Shown piece by piece: positions 25,773 through 33,721 of a stretch of 64,000 nt of DNA. Under the pieces are notes generated by a model. It searched no databases and was not told the origin of the DNA. It was given only the letters and a program-made list of their open reading frames with translations. Position 1 is the stretch's first letter, and the number at the start of each line of letters is the position of its first letter. This DNA is from Nocardia carnea (GTDB lineage Bacteria > Actinomycetota > Actinomycetes > Mycobacteriales > Mycobacteriaceae): positions 1-64,000 of the forward strand of contig NZ_JARWNW010000251.1 of the NCBI RefSeq assembly GCF_029868325.1, in the 5' to 3' direction. The translations under genes were made by a program, and so were the position numbers.

Positions 25773-26321
25773 GTGGGGCATCGGACGACAGCAGCGGTCG
25801 CGTTACCGGTGGGAGCCCTCCTAACGCTAACCGGTTGTGATGCCACCGGGGAATCGGTGACACCGGAGACGAGTGCAGATGCGGTGCCGACGAACCAAGT
25901 CCTGCGGGATCCGTGCGCCCAGGTAAGCGACGATATTCTGCGGCAAATGGGCTTAGATCCGGCGATGCGTAACAACACGATTTCGGATGTGGAGGACGAC
26001 GAGGGGTGGAAGTTGTGCTCCTGGAAAGACAAACCTGTGCGGGAGAACTATAAGCTCGGCATTTGGGCGACAACGCACGCGATCGAGGATTCGAAGCAGG
26101 ACAAGAACAACATCAGCTTCACCGATATTACTATTTCTGATCTGGCGGGTGTGCCGTTCAAGCGGGCAGAAGACACGCACGATGAGGTGTGTGATTTGAG
26201 CTTTCGGGCACATGGTGGCGCGATCGACATATCGATCTACAAGGCGGTTTCGACGCGGGATGACAGGGATCCCTGCGACATGGCAAATCCGCTGCATAAG
26301 TTCTTGTCCCGGTACTCCTAG
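25773..26321 (+). CDS. DUF3558-like lipoprotein
   Basis: 182-residue secreted lipoprotein. A GTG start behind GGGAGCAGTA gives a short basic N-terminus, a hydrophobic stretch (TAAVALPVGALLTL) and a lipobox LTGC, so the mature protein would be lipid-anchored at that cysteine. The mature part resembles DUF3558 proteins of nocardioform bacteria: PCAQVSDDILRQMGLDP, a Cys in WKLCSWKD, then ITISDLAGVPFKRA and a second Cys pair (DEVCDLSF, RDPCDMA). Function of the family is unknown; many are encoded near ESX or envelope genes. The base composition is visibly less GC-rich than in neighbouring housekeeping genes, consistent with recent acquisition. Confidence 0.78.
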   Translation: MGHRTTAAVALPVGALLTLTGCDATGESVTPETSADAVPTNQVLRDPCAQVSDDILRQMGLDPAMRNNTISDVEDDEGWKLCSWKDKPVRENYKLGIWATTHAIEDSKQDKNNISFTDITISDLAGVPFKRAEDTHDEVCDLSFRAHGGAIDISIYKAVSTRDDRDPCDMANPLHKFLSRYS

Positions 26322-26472
26322 TTCAGGAGGGGTTTCCGCGAGTTTGGAAGAGAACATATCGCAGTGGGAATACCGGGCTGGCGAGGCGCAAGCCGGTATG
26401 TCTACCGCACTGTCCGATCTCTGACGCCGCATTGAACGGTAGAGATACACAGCGAGTTGAAGGATTTGTCGG
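26322..26472 (+). other. Spacer with a possible 26-codon ORF
   Basis: After the lipoprotein stop, a strong AGGAGGGG sequence (26325-26332) stands before a short frame that ends at 26424. From the TTG at 26344 it would encode MEENISQWEYRAGEAQAGM and seven more residues. The ribosome-site spacing is long (13 bases) and the frame is also open without a start further upstream, so it may be the tail of a lost gene. It is too short to assign. Confidence 0.25.
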
Positions 26473-27732
26473 GTGGAGCCGGATCACAGAATCGTGGTAG
26501 TTGGCCAGGGGTACGTCGGGCTTCCGATCGCGATGGCGGCGGTGGATGCAGGATTGACCGTCGTCGCGGTGGAAAACGATCTGCGGCGACTGACAGACCT
26601 TCGCTGTGGCAGATCGTACGTCGAGTCGGTTTCGAATCAGCAGTTGGTGGCGGCAACCGCTTCGGGTGCCTATCAGCCGGTTGAAATGCTGTCTCCCGAT
26701 ATAGATTTTGATGTCGCCGTCATCGCGGTGCCGACCCCACTCGGCATCGATGGGGCGCCGGACATATCGGCGATACAGGCGGCGGCACGGATGGTTGGTG
26801 CTGTCATGCGACCGGGATGCCTGATCACCCTCGAGTCGACGTCCTATCCGGGAACCACCGAAGATGTCGTTGTTCCTATTCTCAGCGATGCGTCGGGATC
26901 GACCGCCGGACGTGATTTCCATGTTGCGTTCAGCCCCGAACGAATCGATCCGGGATCGACATGGGCGGTGGCGAAGATTCCGAAGCTGGTTGGCGGGATC
27001 GACGTAGAGTCGACTGCCCGGGCCTGCCGGTTCTATGAGAAGTTCATCAATGAGGTCGTTCCGGTGCGGGGTACGCGCGAAGCGGAGCTGGCGAAACTGA
27101 TCGAGAATACGTTCCGATTCGTCAATATCGCGTTGGTGAACGAGATGGCCGCCGTATTCAGTGACTCCGGAATCGATCTGCTGGAGAGTCTTCGCGGGGC
27201 AGCAACCAAACCGTTCGGGTACCTGCCGTTTCATCCTGGCCCAGGAATCGGAGGGCACTGCCTGCCGGTAGACGTCGTCTATCTGACGTGGTATGTCCGT
27301 ACGGTCCTCGGTCGTACGCTGCGTACGGCCGAGGCTGCGGTGTCAGCCAACGTCGATACACCGCTGCAGGTCGTTGACCGTATCGCAGAAGCCTTGAATG
27401 ATCGAAACCGAAAGGTTAAAGGCGCTCGAATCGTGTTACTGGGGTTGAGTTACAAGGCGAACATCGGTGATATCCGAAACTCCGCAAGCGTCGCCGTGGC
27501 ACGTGAGCTCTTCAATCGCGGCGCGATTGTGCAGGCGATCGATCCTCACGTCGATCCGGGACTGCCCGAACTGGCTGCCTGGCCCATGATCCCGTTGACA
27601 TCAGAGGCGTTACGGGTCGCCGATATCGTTGCGCTGTTGGTTGATCATGACAGTTTCGATACCGTCCAGATTCGTCAGGAATCGACGGTATTGCTCGATT
27701 TCACCGGACCACGTACAGGAGCGAACACATGA
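26473..27732 (+). CDS. Nucleotide-sugar dehydrogenase (UDP-HexNAc 6-dehydrogenase type)
   Basis: 419-residue member of the UDP-glucose/GDP-mannose dehydrogenase family, which oxidises C6 of a UDP-sugar to the uronate in two NAD-dependent steps. Motifs: N-terminal Rossmann VVVGQGYVGLP (about 8-18), VAVPTPL, ESTSYPGTTEDVV, SPERIDPGS, the helix KLIENTFRFVNIALVNE, and the catalytic-cysteine motif GPGIGGHCLPVD. The C-terminal domain has GLSYKANIGDIRNS. Sequence style is closer to WecC, WbpA and TviB (N-acetylhexosamine) than to UDP-glucose enzymes. Starts at GTG; the epimerase gene overlaps its stop by ATGA. Together they suggest UDP-GlcNAc to UDP-GalNAcA conversion, an inference. Confidence 0.9.
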   Translation: MEPDHRIVVVGQGYVGLPIAMAAVDAGLTVVAVENDLRRLTDLRCGRSYVESVSNQQLVAATASGAYQPVEMLSPDIDFDVAVIAVPTPLGIDGAPDISAIQAAARMVGAVMRPGCLITLESTSYPGTTEDVVVPILSDASGSTAGRDFHVAFSPERIDPGSTWAVAKIPKLVGGIDVESTARACRFYEKFINEVVPVRGTREAELAKLIENTFRFVNIALVNEMAAVFSDSGIDLLESLRGAATKPFGYLPFHPGPGIGGHCLPVDVVYLTWYVRTVLGRTLRTAEAAVSANVDTPLQVVDRIAEALNDRNRKVKGARIVLLGLSYKANIGDIRNSASVAVARELFNRGAIVQAIDPHVDPGLPELAAWPMIPLTSEALRVADIVALLVDHDSFDTVQIRQESTVLLDFTGPRTGANT

Positions 27733-28829
27733 CCGGGAAACCGAGGACACATGCGAGCCCGCCCAGGAATGATGAGCGCGGCTATTTCGACTCCGCGCCG
27801 ACCCTTGATCTGGTCGCGATCGACCATCCATATCGTCGGCTACCCAAGGTGGCAGTAGTGACCGGCGCCGCTGGCTTCATCGGCTCTCACCTGGTCGAGG
27901 CATTACTGAACCGCGGTGTCGAGGTACGGGGCCTGGACAACATGAGTACGGGATCGGAGGAGAACCTCGCCGACATCGCACGTCGGGCGGGGCGCAATTG
28001 GCACCGCTTCGAACTCATCACAGGCGATATCCGCTCGCCCGACGACTGCGAACACGCGCTACGCGGCGCAGATACGGTGTTTCACGAGGCGGCGTTGAAC
28101 TCCGTACCTCGCTCGCTCCAGATCCCGATCACGGTTGCCGAAAACAACGTCCTCGGAATGGCGACACTGCTGCACACTGCGGTATCGGTCGGTGTAGAAC
28201 GATTCATCTTCGCCAGTTCCAGCTCGGTCTACGGGAACGTCCCCGACATGGTGCGCCGAGAGGACCTACTGGGCGTCGCGCTGTCGCCGTATGCCGCGAG
28301 CAAGCAAGCCGCGGAATCCTTCGCTCGCTGCTATCACGAGATGGGAAATATATCGGTCACCGGACTGCGATACTTCAATGTTTTCGGACCTAGGCAGAAT
28401 CCGCACGGGCCCTATTCTGCGGTCGTACCGAGGTGGATTCAGGCGATGACAGAGGGCCGCGACGTCCAGATCTACGGCGATGGCAAACAGCAGCGCGACT
28501 TCACCCACGTGGCGAATATTGTGCACGCCAACCTGCTTGCGTGCGACACATCGTGTGGCGGGGGCGAGATATTCAACGTCGGCACTCAGCGGGCGATCTC
28601 ATTGCTCGACTTGTTCGACACGATCAAGGCGACCACAGTGGAGGTAACGGGTAGCGAAGACATAACCACACATATGCCCTCGTTCACCGATGAACGGCCA
28701 GGAGACGTCCGCTCGGCCTCAGCGGATCTCACCAAGATCAATACTGTGCTCGGGTACGGTCCAGTGGTCGACTTCACCAGAGGAATGCAGCAGACCGTCG
28801 GGTGGTTCGTGGATCATCAGCGCTCGTAA
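27729..28829 (+). CDS. NAD-dependent C4-epimerase (WbpP/TviC-like SDR)
   Basis: 366-residue extended short-chain dehydrogenase. After a 40-residue non-conserved leader, the dinucleotide motif VVTGAAGFIGSHLVEALL (about 43-60) is followed by LDNMSTGSEENL. The family segment FHEAALNSVPRSLQIPI, the serine triad SSSSVYG, the catalytic YAASK and GLRYFNVFGPRQNPHGPYSAVVP complete the core. The N(S)VPRSL and GPRQNPxG features are shared with UDP-N-acetylglucosamine(uronate) 4-epimerases such as WbpP and TviC. Translation is coupled to the dehydrogenase by an ATGA overlap. The pair resembles the TviB-TviC couple of Vi-antigen synthesis; the product is inferred, not shown. Confidence 0.9.
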   Translation: MTGKPRTHASPPRNDERGYFDSAPTLDLVAIDHPYRRLPKVAVVTGAAGFIGSHLVEALLNRGVEVRGLDNMSTGSEENLADIARRAGRNWHRFELITGDIRSPDDCEHALRGADTVFHEAALNSVPRSLQIPITVAENNVLGMATLLHTAVSVGVERFIFASSSSVYGNVPDMVRREDLLGVALSPYAASKQAAESFARCYHEMGNISVTGLRYFNVFGPRQNPHGPYSAVVPRWIQAMTEGRDVQIYGDGKQQRDFTHVANIVHANLLACDTSCGGGEIFNVGTQRAISLLDLFDTIKATTVEVTGSEDITTHMPSFTDERPGDVRSASADLTKINTVLGYGPVVDFTRGMQQTVGWFVDHQRS

Positions 28830-29191
28830 ACGGGATATACTTCGTTCACGCTGCGGAGCCGCTCTTCCAGCAGGATTCGGCATCCTCGAACCAAACGATC
28901 GACCGGTTCCCACGCGATACCGAGCCGAAGCCGAGCGTCCGGATCCGGGTCGACCTGGAATGGTGTCCCGGCTGTGACCTGCACACCGGACCGCTGTCGA
29001 CGATGGTAGCCGAACTATACCTGGGCGCCGCGAGGTGTCACACCGATTCTGCGGCATCGGTTTTCGCGGAAACGCATGTCCATGTCGGGGGCGCTGGCCT
29101 ACCGTCCCGACCGCAGTGAGGCCGCGTTCGTGTTCGCTATGAAAGAGGGTACCTACAACACCGGATCGCTCGTCGTTCGCGCAGGCCGTAA
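28830..29191. other. Degenerate region after the epimerase with an IS630-like fragment
   Basis: No intact gene is present in these 360 bases. The right half contains a transposase remnant (29070-29170). The left half is open in several frames with no recognisable product. The region separates the plus-strand sugar genes from the convergent minus-strand Stealth gene and may contain their termination signals, though no strong hairpin with a T-run is visible. Confidence 0.5.
29070..29170 (+). mobile_element. IS630-family transposase fragment
   Basis: A short plus-strand frame reads FSRKRMSMSGALAYRPDRSE followed by AAFVFAMKEGTYNTGSL. This corresponds to the conserved middle of IS630-type transposases (MSxxGALxYRPDxSEAAFVF... 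YNTxSLI) just before the WDGLPSHRS region. It stops abruptly where similarity to the Stealth 3' region begins, so the rest of the element is lost. No terminal repeats could be found. Confidence 0.6.
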
Positions 29192-30031
29192 TCAAGAAAC
29201 CGGCATACTGCTGGTGTCGATGATGGCGCTGGAGGGGGGCGCGGCGGTTTCGTGCCGTTCGTAGCGGCAGGGGTGTGGAAATCGCTCAGCGAGGAAGCGT
29301 TGCAGGTCAGGGCCGAACGCCGGGTCGTCGAAGTTGAGGAACCTTACCTCTGCCGCGCTGGTAAGGGAGACGATCTCGTCATATGCCGGGGGTTTGCCAT
29401 AGAAGCCCACCCGGCTGCCCTCCGTTTTGAGATGCACCAGCGGTCGCGGGTAGTGCTTCTGGATGTGGCTCGGAATGGCGGTGGTGCCCATCAGGCCCTG
29501 GAAGCGGTCCTCGGTGACGAAATCCCGTAGATCGCGATAGGCGTCCAGCACCCACTGCTTCCGGAACCAGGCCGGCGTATGCGTTTCATAGTTGAGCGTG
29601 CCGTAGCCGAGGCGTTTGAGCAGGTCATGCGTCCGCCACAGACTGTCCTTCCACAGGCCTGTGCCGCGACTATCGAGGGTCGCCAGATCCTGTAGATAGC
29701 GGTTCCGCCGGGCCTCGTCGGGCGTGAGATCGCGGATCAGAACGAAGTCGTCGGCGAAGCGGATGTATTCCTCGTCCAGTTCCGGTAGCAGGGCCGTGAG
29801 ATAGAACATCAGGAAGGTATTCGTGACGGGCGTTCTGTAGGGGCCGATCCAGGCGATTGCCTCGTGTGGAACATGGAAGATTCCGCTCTCCGGACCCGCC
29901 AGCCATTCCGGCCGATCGCCGAACACCACCACCCGCCTCACCCACGGCATGTAGCGTTCGACGCTCCGCAGCGAATACTTCAGTTCGAGGTCACCGAATG
30001 GACTGTGTTTGAGGAAATAAAGAACATCCAT
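29192..30031 (-). CDS. Stealth-type sugar-phosphate transferase
   Basis: 279-residue protein related to the Stealth family (hexose-1-phosphoryl transferases that build phosphate-linked capsules, such as SacB). Visible conserved blocks are ELKYSLRSVERYMPWVRRVV and VFGDRPEWL (CR2-like start), IRFADDFVLIRDLTPDEA (acidic FADD in the place of the family FNDD/FDDD motif), HTPAWFRKQWVLDAYRDLRD and SHIQKHYPRPLVHLKTE. It lacks the long N-terminal CR1 region and is shorter than classical Stealth proteins, as in a known compact subgroup. With the dehydrogenase/epimerase pair it suggests capsule or surface-glycan assembly. Its 3' end was duplicated at 25260-25401. The weak ribosome site leaves the start uncertain. 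Confidence 0.72.
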   Translation of the reverse strand: MDVLYFLKHSPFGDLELKYSLRSVERYMPWVRRVVVFGDRPEWLAGPESGIFHVPHEAIAWIGPYRTPVTNTFLMFYLTALLPELDEEYIRFADDFVLIRDLTPDEARRNRYLQDLATLDSRGTGLWKDSLWRTHDLLKRLGYGTLNYETHTPAWFRKQWVLDAYRDLRDFVTEDRFQGLMGTTAIPSHIQKHYPRPLVHLKTEGSRVGFYGKPPAYDEIVSLTSAAEVRFLNFDDPAFGPDLQRFLAERFPHPCRYERHETAAPPSSAIIDTSSMPVS

Positions 30032-30222
30032 CGCCTGGACTTTCCGGAGGGGGGTGAAGGGCAGGGCTCAGTCGAAGTCGTGAACTGAGTATGGCCGAGG
30101 CTATTCGACAGGTGTGGCATCGGGTCCCAGAAGGTTCCGGTCGCGCTTGCCGCGTCACCGGCGGGCTGCTCGGCGAAACCACCGGGGGTTTCGCCGGAGG
30201 CGCTGTTGATGAACCCTGCCAT
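29980..30222 (-). CDS. Small hypothetical protein overlapping the Stealth gene start
   Basis: An 80-codon frame starts at an ATG preceded by an unusually good ribosome site (AGGGAGGAAGCCGACGT) and begins MAGFINSASGETPGGFAEQP. It runs 52 bases into the 5' end of the Stealth gene in another frame. A perfect 10-bp inverted repeat (30171-30180 with 30187-30196, loop ACCGGG) lies inside its first codons. The C-terminal half is not protein-like. It could be a leader peptide controlling the Stealth gene or the truncated start of a lost gene; function unknown. Confidence 0.35.
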   Translation of the reverse strand: MAGFINSASGETPGGFAEQPAGDAASATGTFWDPMPHLSNSLGHTQFTTSTEPCPSPPSGKSRRWMFFISSNTVHSVTSN

Positions 30223-30538
30223 ACGTCGGCTTCCTCCCTGAAATGCTCCCTGCCATTGTGTTTCATTCTCCCCAGTGGGAAACGCGGAGAATACGATGGC
30301 GGAACCGACGGCGCAGGACCGCGAAACCGAGACCGCCAAGGCGTGAAACCACACCGGGGCTGGACCGTTGGCCTCGATTTTTCGTGAGGGGTGGGTTGGT
30401 CCGATGGGGGTCAGCCGAACCGGCCCAGCTCCTGAGGCACGAAGCCTCAGTTGCCGGGCCGGTCGGGGGGTTACCGGTCAGGCACGAACACGTGTGCGGC
30501 CAGGCGCCCACACGACCGTGCCGCTGCTCTGAGGATCT
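30223..30538. other. Intergenic region with a nested hairpin
   Basis: About 315 bases upstream of the small ORF and beyond the mmsB stop. It should contain the promoter for the minus-strand small ORF and Stealth gene. Apart from the nested hairpin at 30420-30462, no gene, repeat or tRNA is seen. Open plus-strand frames here are Arg-rich and unconserved. Confidence 0.4.
30420..30462 (-). terminator. Nested hairpin downstream of the valine operon
   Basis: Two concentric inverted repeats: inner CTGAGGC/GCCTCAG (30432-30438 and 30444-30450, loop ACGAA) and outer CCGGCCC/GGGCCGG (30420-30426 and 30456-30462). It lies about 80 bases past the mmsB stop. There is no long T-run, but its position after the last gene of the operon fits a terminator or mRNA 3' end protector. 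Confidence 0.5.
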
Positions 30539-31441
30539 TCAGCCGGCGGTCTGCGATCCACCGCTGCGTTCGCGGACCTCGGTGATGATCGCCGAGAAGT
30601 CCCGGCCGCCGGAGGTTTCGTTGAACTCGCGGTAGATCTCAGCCGCCAGTTCGCCGATGCGACCGTGGACCCCGTTGGCCCGCAGGGCTTCCGCGGCCAG
30701 ACCCAGATCCTTGTTCATCAGGGCGGTGGCGAACCCGGGCTGGTAGTCGTTGTTCGCCGGGCTGGTCGGCACCGGGCCCGGGACCGGGCAATAGGTGGTG
30801 AGCGCCCAGCTCTGCCCGGACGCCGTGGACACCACATCGAAGAACGACTGGTGGCTCAGTCCCAGCTTCTCCCCCAGCACCAGCGCCTCGGACAGGCCGA
30901 TCATCGAGATTCCGAGCAGCATGTTGTTGCAGATCTTGGCCGCCTGCCCGACCCCGGCGCCGCCGCAGTGCACAACCTTGGCGCCCATCACCTCCAGCAC
31001 CGGCAGTGCCTCGGCGAAATCGGCTTCCGCCCCACCGACCATGAAGGTGAGCGTGCCGGCGGCCGCACCCGAAACACCGCCGGAGACCGGTGCGTCCAGT
31101 GCCCGATGCCCGGCAGCAGTCGCTGCCTCCGCGGCCGCTTTGGCATCACCGACATCGATGGTCGAGCAGTCCACGAACAAGGTGTTCGGCTGCGCGACCG
31201 GCAGCAGTTCGGCGTACACATCACGCACCAGCTTGCCGTTGGTGAGCATCGTGATGACGATATCGCGACCGGTGGCGGCCGCGGCCCCGGTATCCACCAG
31301 TGCCACATTGTCTTTGCGGGCCTGCTCCTGCGCCGCGGCCGACGGGTCGTAGGCGTGCACCTCGTATCCGGCCTTGACCAGGTTCGCCGCCATGGGCCCG
31401 CCCATATGGCCGAGGCCGAGGAAACCGATCGTCTTGCTCAT
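30539..31441 (-). CDS. mmsB: 3-hydroxyisobutyrate dehydrogenase
   Basis: Oxidises 3-hydroxyisobutyrate to methylmalonate semialdehyde with NAD+, the penultimate dedicated step in valine breakdown. The 300-residue protein has the N-terminal Rossmann motif GFLGLGHMGGPMAANLVKAG, the family signature FVDCSTIDVGDAK, DAPVSGGVSGAAAGTL and the catalytic-lysine segment GVGQAAKICNNMLLG. The ATG overlaps the stop of the upstream hydrolase gene as TAATG, so the long frame upstream is a shadow. It is the last gene of the mmsA-ACAD-hydrolase-mmsB operon, and every enzyme from isobutyryl-CoA to propionyl-CoA is represented in or beside it. Confidence 0.94.
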   Translation of the reverse strand: MSKTIGFLGLGHMGGPMAANLVKAGYEVHAYDPSAAAQEQARKDNVALVDTGAAAATGRDIVITMLTNGKLVRDVYAELLPVAQPNTLFVDCSTIDVGDAKAAAEAATAAGHRALDAPVSGGVSGAAAGTLTFMVGGAEADFAEALPVLEVMGAKVVHCGGAGVGQAAKICNNMLLGISMIGLSEALVLGEKLGLSHQSFFDVVSTASGQSWALTTYCPVPGPVPTSPANNDYQPGFATALMNKDLGLAAEALRANGVHGRIGELAAEIYREFNETSGGRDFSAIITEVRERSGGSQTAG

Positions 31442-32526
31442 TACTTTTCCTCCGGAATCGTCAAACCCAGTTCCCGTTCGCCCAGTTCGGCGAAGTACGC
31501 GTCGACCTGGGCGGTGGTGACCTCGGTCAGGGCCGCGGGCGACCATTGCGGGTTGCGGTCCTTGTCGACCACCTGCGCGCGAATCCCCTCGACCAGATCG
31601 TGCGAGGCCAGCGAGGCGATCGATACGCGGTACTCCTCGTTCAGCACCGCCTCCAGGCTCGTGGCCGTGCGGGCCGACCGCAGCGAGCGCAGGGTGACCT
31701 GTAGCGCGACCGGTGATTTACCGAGTATCGCGGTGGCGGCCGCATTCGCCTCGGTATCGGCGTGCTCCTGTAGATGGGCGACGATTTCGGCGACCGTCTC
31801 CGCGCCGTAGCAGGAGTCGATCCAGTCCCGCTGTCCGAGCAGCGTCGATTCCGGTGCCTCGGCCGCGTATTTGGCGATCGCGATATCCGCGGATTCGGTC
31901 TGCAGGGTGGTGAGCAGGGCCGGAACCTGCTCGGCGGGAACGTAATAGTCCGCGAATCCGGTGGCGATCGCATCGCCGGCCTTCATCCGCGCCGTGGTGA
32001 GCGCGATATGGGTGCCCAGTTCGCCCGGCGCCCGCGACAGCAGATACGTACCACCGACATCCGGGATGAACCCGATCCCGACCTCGGGCATCCCGATGGT
32101 CGATTTCTCGGTGACGATCCGGTGGCTGCCGTGCGCGGACAGCCCGACCCCGCCGCCCATCACGATCCCGTCCATCACCGCGACATACGGTTTCGGGAAG
32201 CGGCCGATGAGCGCGTTGAGAATGTACTCGTCGCGCCAGAACTTCCCGGTGGCCGAATCCGCCGCTGACCCCACGTGCCCGGCCGCCTGCTGTTCCTTGG
32301 CGTCGTGATGGATGGCGACGATATCGCCACCCGCGCACAGCCCACGTTCACCGGCGCCGGTGATGGCGACGGTGCGTACCGAATCGTCGGTGGCCCAGGC
32401 CCGCAACTGCTCGGTGATGGTGCGCGTCATGGCGTGGTTCAGCGCGTTGATGGCCTTGGGCCGGTTCAGGGTGAGGAGTCCCAGGCCGTCACGCTGTTCG
32501 ACCAGGACTTCGGGTTCGTCGCTCAT
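31441..32526 (-). CDS. 3-hydroxyisobutyryl-CoA hydrolase
   Basis: 361-residue crotonase-superfamily thioesterase that releases 3-hydroxyisobutyrate from its CoA ester in valine catabolism. Longer than ordinary enoyl-CoA hydratases because of a C-terminal extension typical of HIBYL-CoA hydrolases (Pfam ECH_2). Motifs: GLCAGGDIVAIHHDA (oxyanion), VAVMDGIVMGGGVGLSAHGSHRI, TEKSTIGMPEVGIGFIPDVGGTYLLSR with catalytic Glu and Asp, and the C-terminal SLEAVLNEEYRVS and GIRAQVVDKDRNPQWSP. It starts at ATG behind GGAAGGAACTGT and couples to mmsB. An enoyl-CoA hydratase for methacrylyl-CoA is not in the operon; the echA gene at 15.5-16.2 kb or another could serve. Confidence 0.92.
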   Translation of the reverse strand: MSDEPEVLVEQRDGLGLLTLNRPKAINALNHAMTRTITEQLRAWATDDSVRTVAITGAGERGLCAGGDIVAIHHDAKEQQAAGHVGSAADSATGKFWRDEYILNALIGRFPKPYVAVMDGIVMGGGVGLSAHGSHRIVTEKSTIGMPEVGIGFIPDVGGTYLLSRAPGELGTHIALTTARMKAGDAIATGFADYYVPAEQVPALLTTLQTESADIAIAKYAAEAPESTLLGQRDWIDSCYGAETVAEIVAHLQEHADTEANAAATAILGKSPVALQVTLRSLRSARTATSLEAVLNEEYRVSIASLASHDLVEGIRAQVVDKDRNPQWSPAALTEVTTAQVDAYFAELGERELGLTIPEEK

Positions 32527-32563
32527 ACAGTTCCTTCCACGCACGCCGGCGACTCCGATGCGA

Positions 32564-33721
32564 TCACGACGCGCTCACCGCGGACGCCGTCATCGACCGG
32601 GCCACGACCAGGCGCATGATCTCGTTGGTGCCTTCCAGGATCTGATGCACCCGCAGGTCCCGGACGATCTTCTCCAGACCGTATTCGGCCAGGTAACCGT
32701 AACCGCCGTGCAGTTGCAGGGCGGCGTTGGCGACCTCGAAACCGGAGTCGGTGGCGAATCGTTTGGCCATGGCACACAGTTCGACCTTGTCCGGCGCGTC
32801 CGCGTCCAGGGCCGCCGCGGCCCGCCACAGCAGGGTCCGGGCGGCTTCCAGTTTGGTCCGCATATCGGCCAATTCGAACTGCAGGGCCTGGTTGTTCAGC
32901 AACGGTGCGCCGAATGCGGTGCGCTGGGCCAGGTAGGGCACGGTTTTGTCGAGCGCGATCTGCGCCCCGCCCATCGAGCATGCCGCGATATTCAGCCGGC
33001 CGCCGTTGAGCCCGTTCATGGCGATCCGGAAACCGTCGCCCTCTGCGCCGAGCCGGTTGGCCACCGGGACGCGGGCGTCGGTGAGGATCACCTGCCGGGT
33101 GGGCTGGGCGTTCCAGCCCATCTTCTTCTCGTTCGGGCCGACCTCCAGGCCGGGGGTGTCGGCCGGGATCACCAGGGTGGAGATACCGCGCGCACCGGTG
33201 TCCTGGGTGCGGACCATCATCACGTACAGGTCGTTGCTGCCCGCGCCCGAGATGAACTGTTTGGCGCCGTTGACGATGTAGTCGTCGCCGTCGCGCACCG
33301 CCCGGGTGGTGATGGCCGCGGCATCCGACCCCACCCCCGGTTCGGTGAGCGCATAGCTGGCCAGCAGGTCCATCGCGGTGAGCCCGGGCAGCCAGCGGCG
33401 GCGCTGTTCGTCGTCACCGTAGGCGTCGATCATCCAGGCCGCCATGTTGTGGATGGAGATATAGGCGGCCACGGCCGGGCAGCCGGTGGCGAGTTGTTCG
33501 AAGATCCGCACCGCGTCCAGCCGGCGCAGCCCGGACCCGCCGAACTCCTCGCTCACATAGATTCCGCCCAGCCCGACCGCACCCGATTTCCGCAGGACGT
33601 CCACCGGGAAATGTTTTTCCTGGTCCCATTCCACGGCATGCGGGGCCAGGTATTCGTCGGCGAACTCCCGGGCGGTATCGCGGATGGCCCGCTCGTCGGC
33701 GTCGAGAGTGAACATGCTCAT
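32564..33721 (-). CDS. Acyl-CoA dehydrogenase (isobutyryl-CoA dehydrogenase type)
   Basis: FAD enzyme of 385 residues, presumably oxidising isobutyryl-CoA to methacrylyl-CoA in valine catabolism. The three-domain ACAD pattern is intact: N-terminal helices (FTLDADERAIRDTAREFADE), the FAD/substrate segment YALTEPGVGSDAAAITTRAV, WNAQPTRQVILTDARVPV, and the C-terminal FGAPLLNNQALQFELADM and LQLHGGYGYLAEYGLEKIVRDLRVHQILEGTNEIM. The catalytic base is the Glu of LEGTNE, as in short-chain ACADs. Its ATG overlaps the mmsA stop (ATGA), so the substrate assignment rests on operon context. Confidence 0.92.
   Translation of the reverse strand: MSMFTLDADERAIRDTAREFADEYLAPHAVEWDQEKHFPVDVLRKSGAVGLGGIYVSEEFGGSGLRRLDAVRIFEQLATGCPAVAAYISIHNMAAWMIDAYGDDEQRRRWLPGLTAMDLLASYALTEPGVGSDAAAITTRAVRDGDDYIVNGAKQFISGAGSNDLYVMMVRTQDTGARGISTLVIPADTPGLEVGPNEKKMGWNAQPTRQVILTDARVPVANRLGAEGDGFRIAMNGLNGGRLNIAACSMGGAQIALDKTVPYLAQRTAFGAPLLNNQALQFELADMRTKLEAARTLLWRAAAALDADAPDKVELCAMAKRFATDSGFEVANAALQLHGGYGYLAEYGLEKIVRDLRVHQILEGTNEIMRLVVARSMTASAVSAS

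Noticed and set aside
26323..27258. Minus-strand frame of 311 codons under the nucleotide-sugar dehydrogenase
   Set aside because: It lies antisense to a gene with all catalytic motifs and shows no family features of its own.
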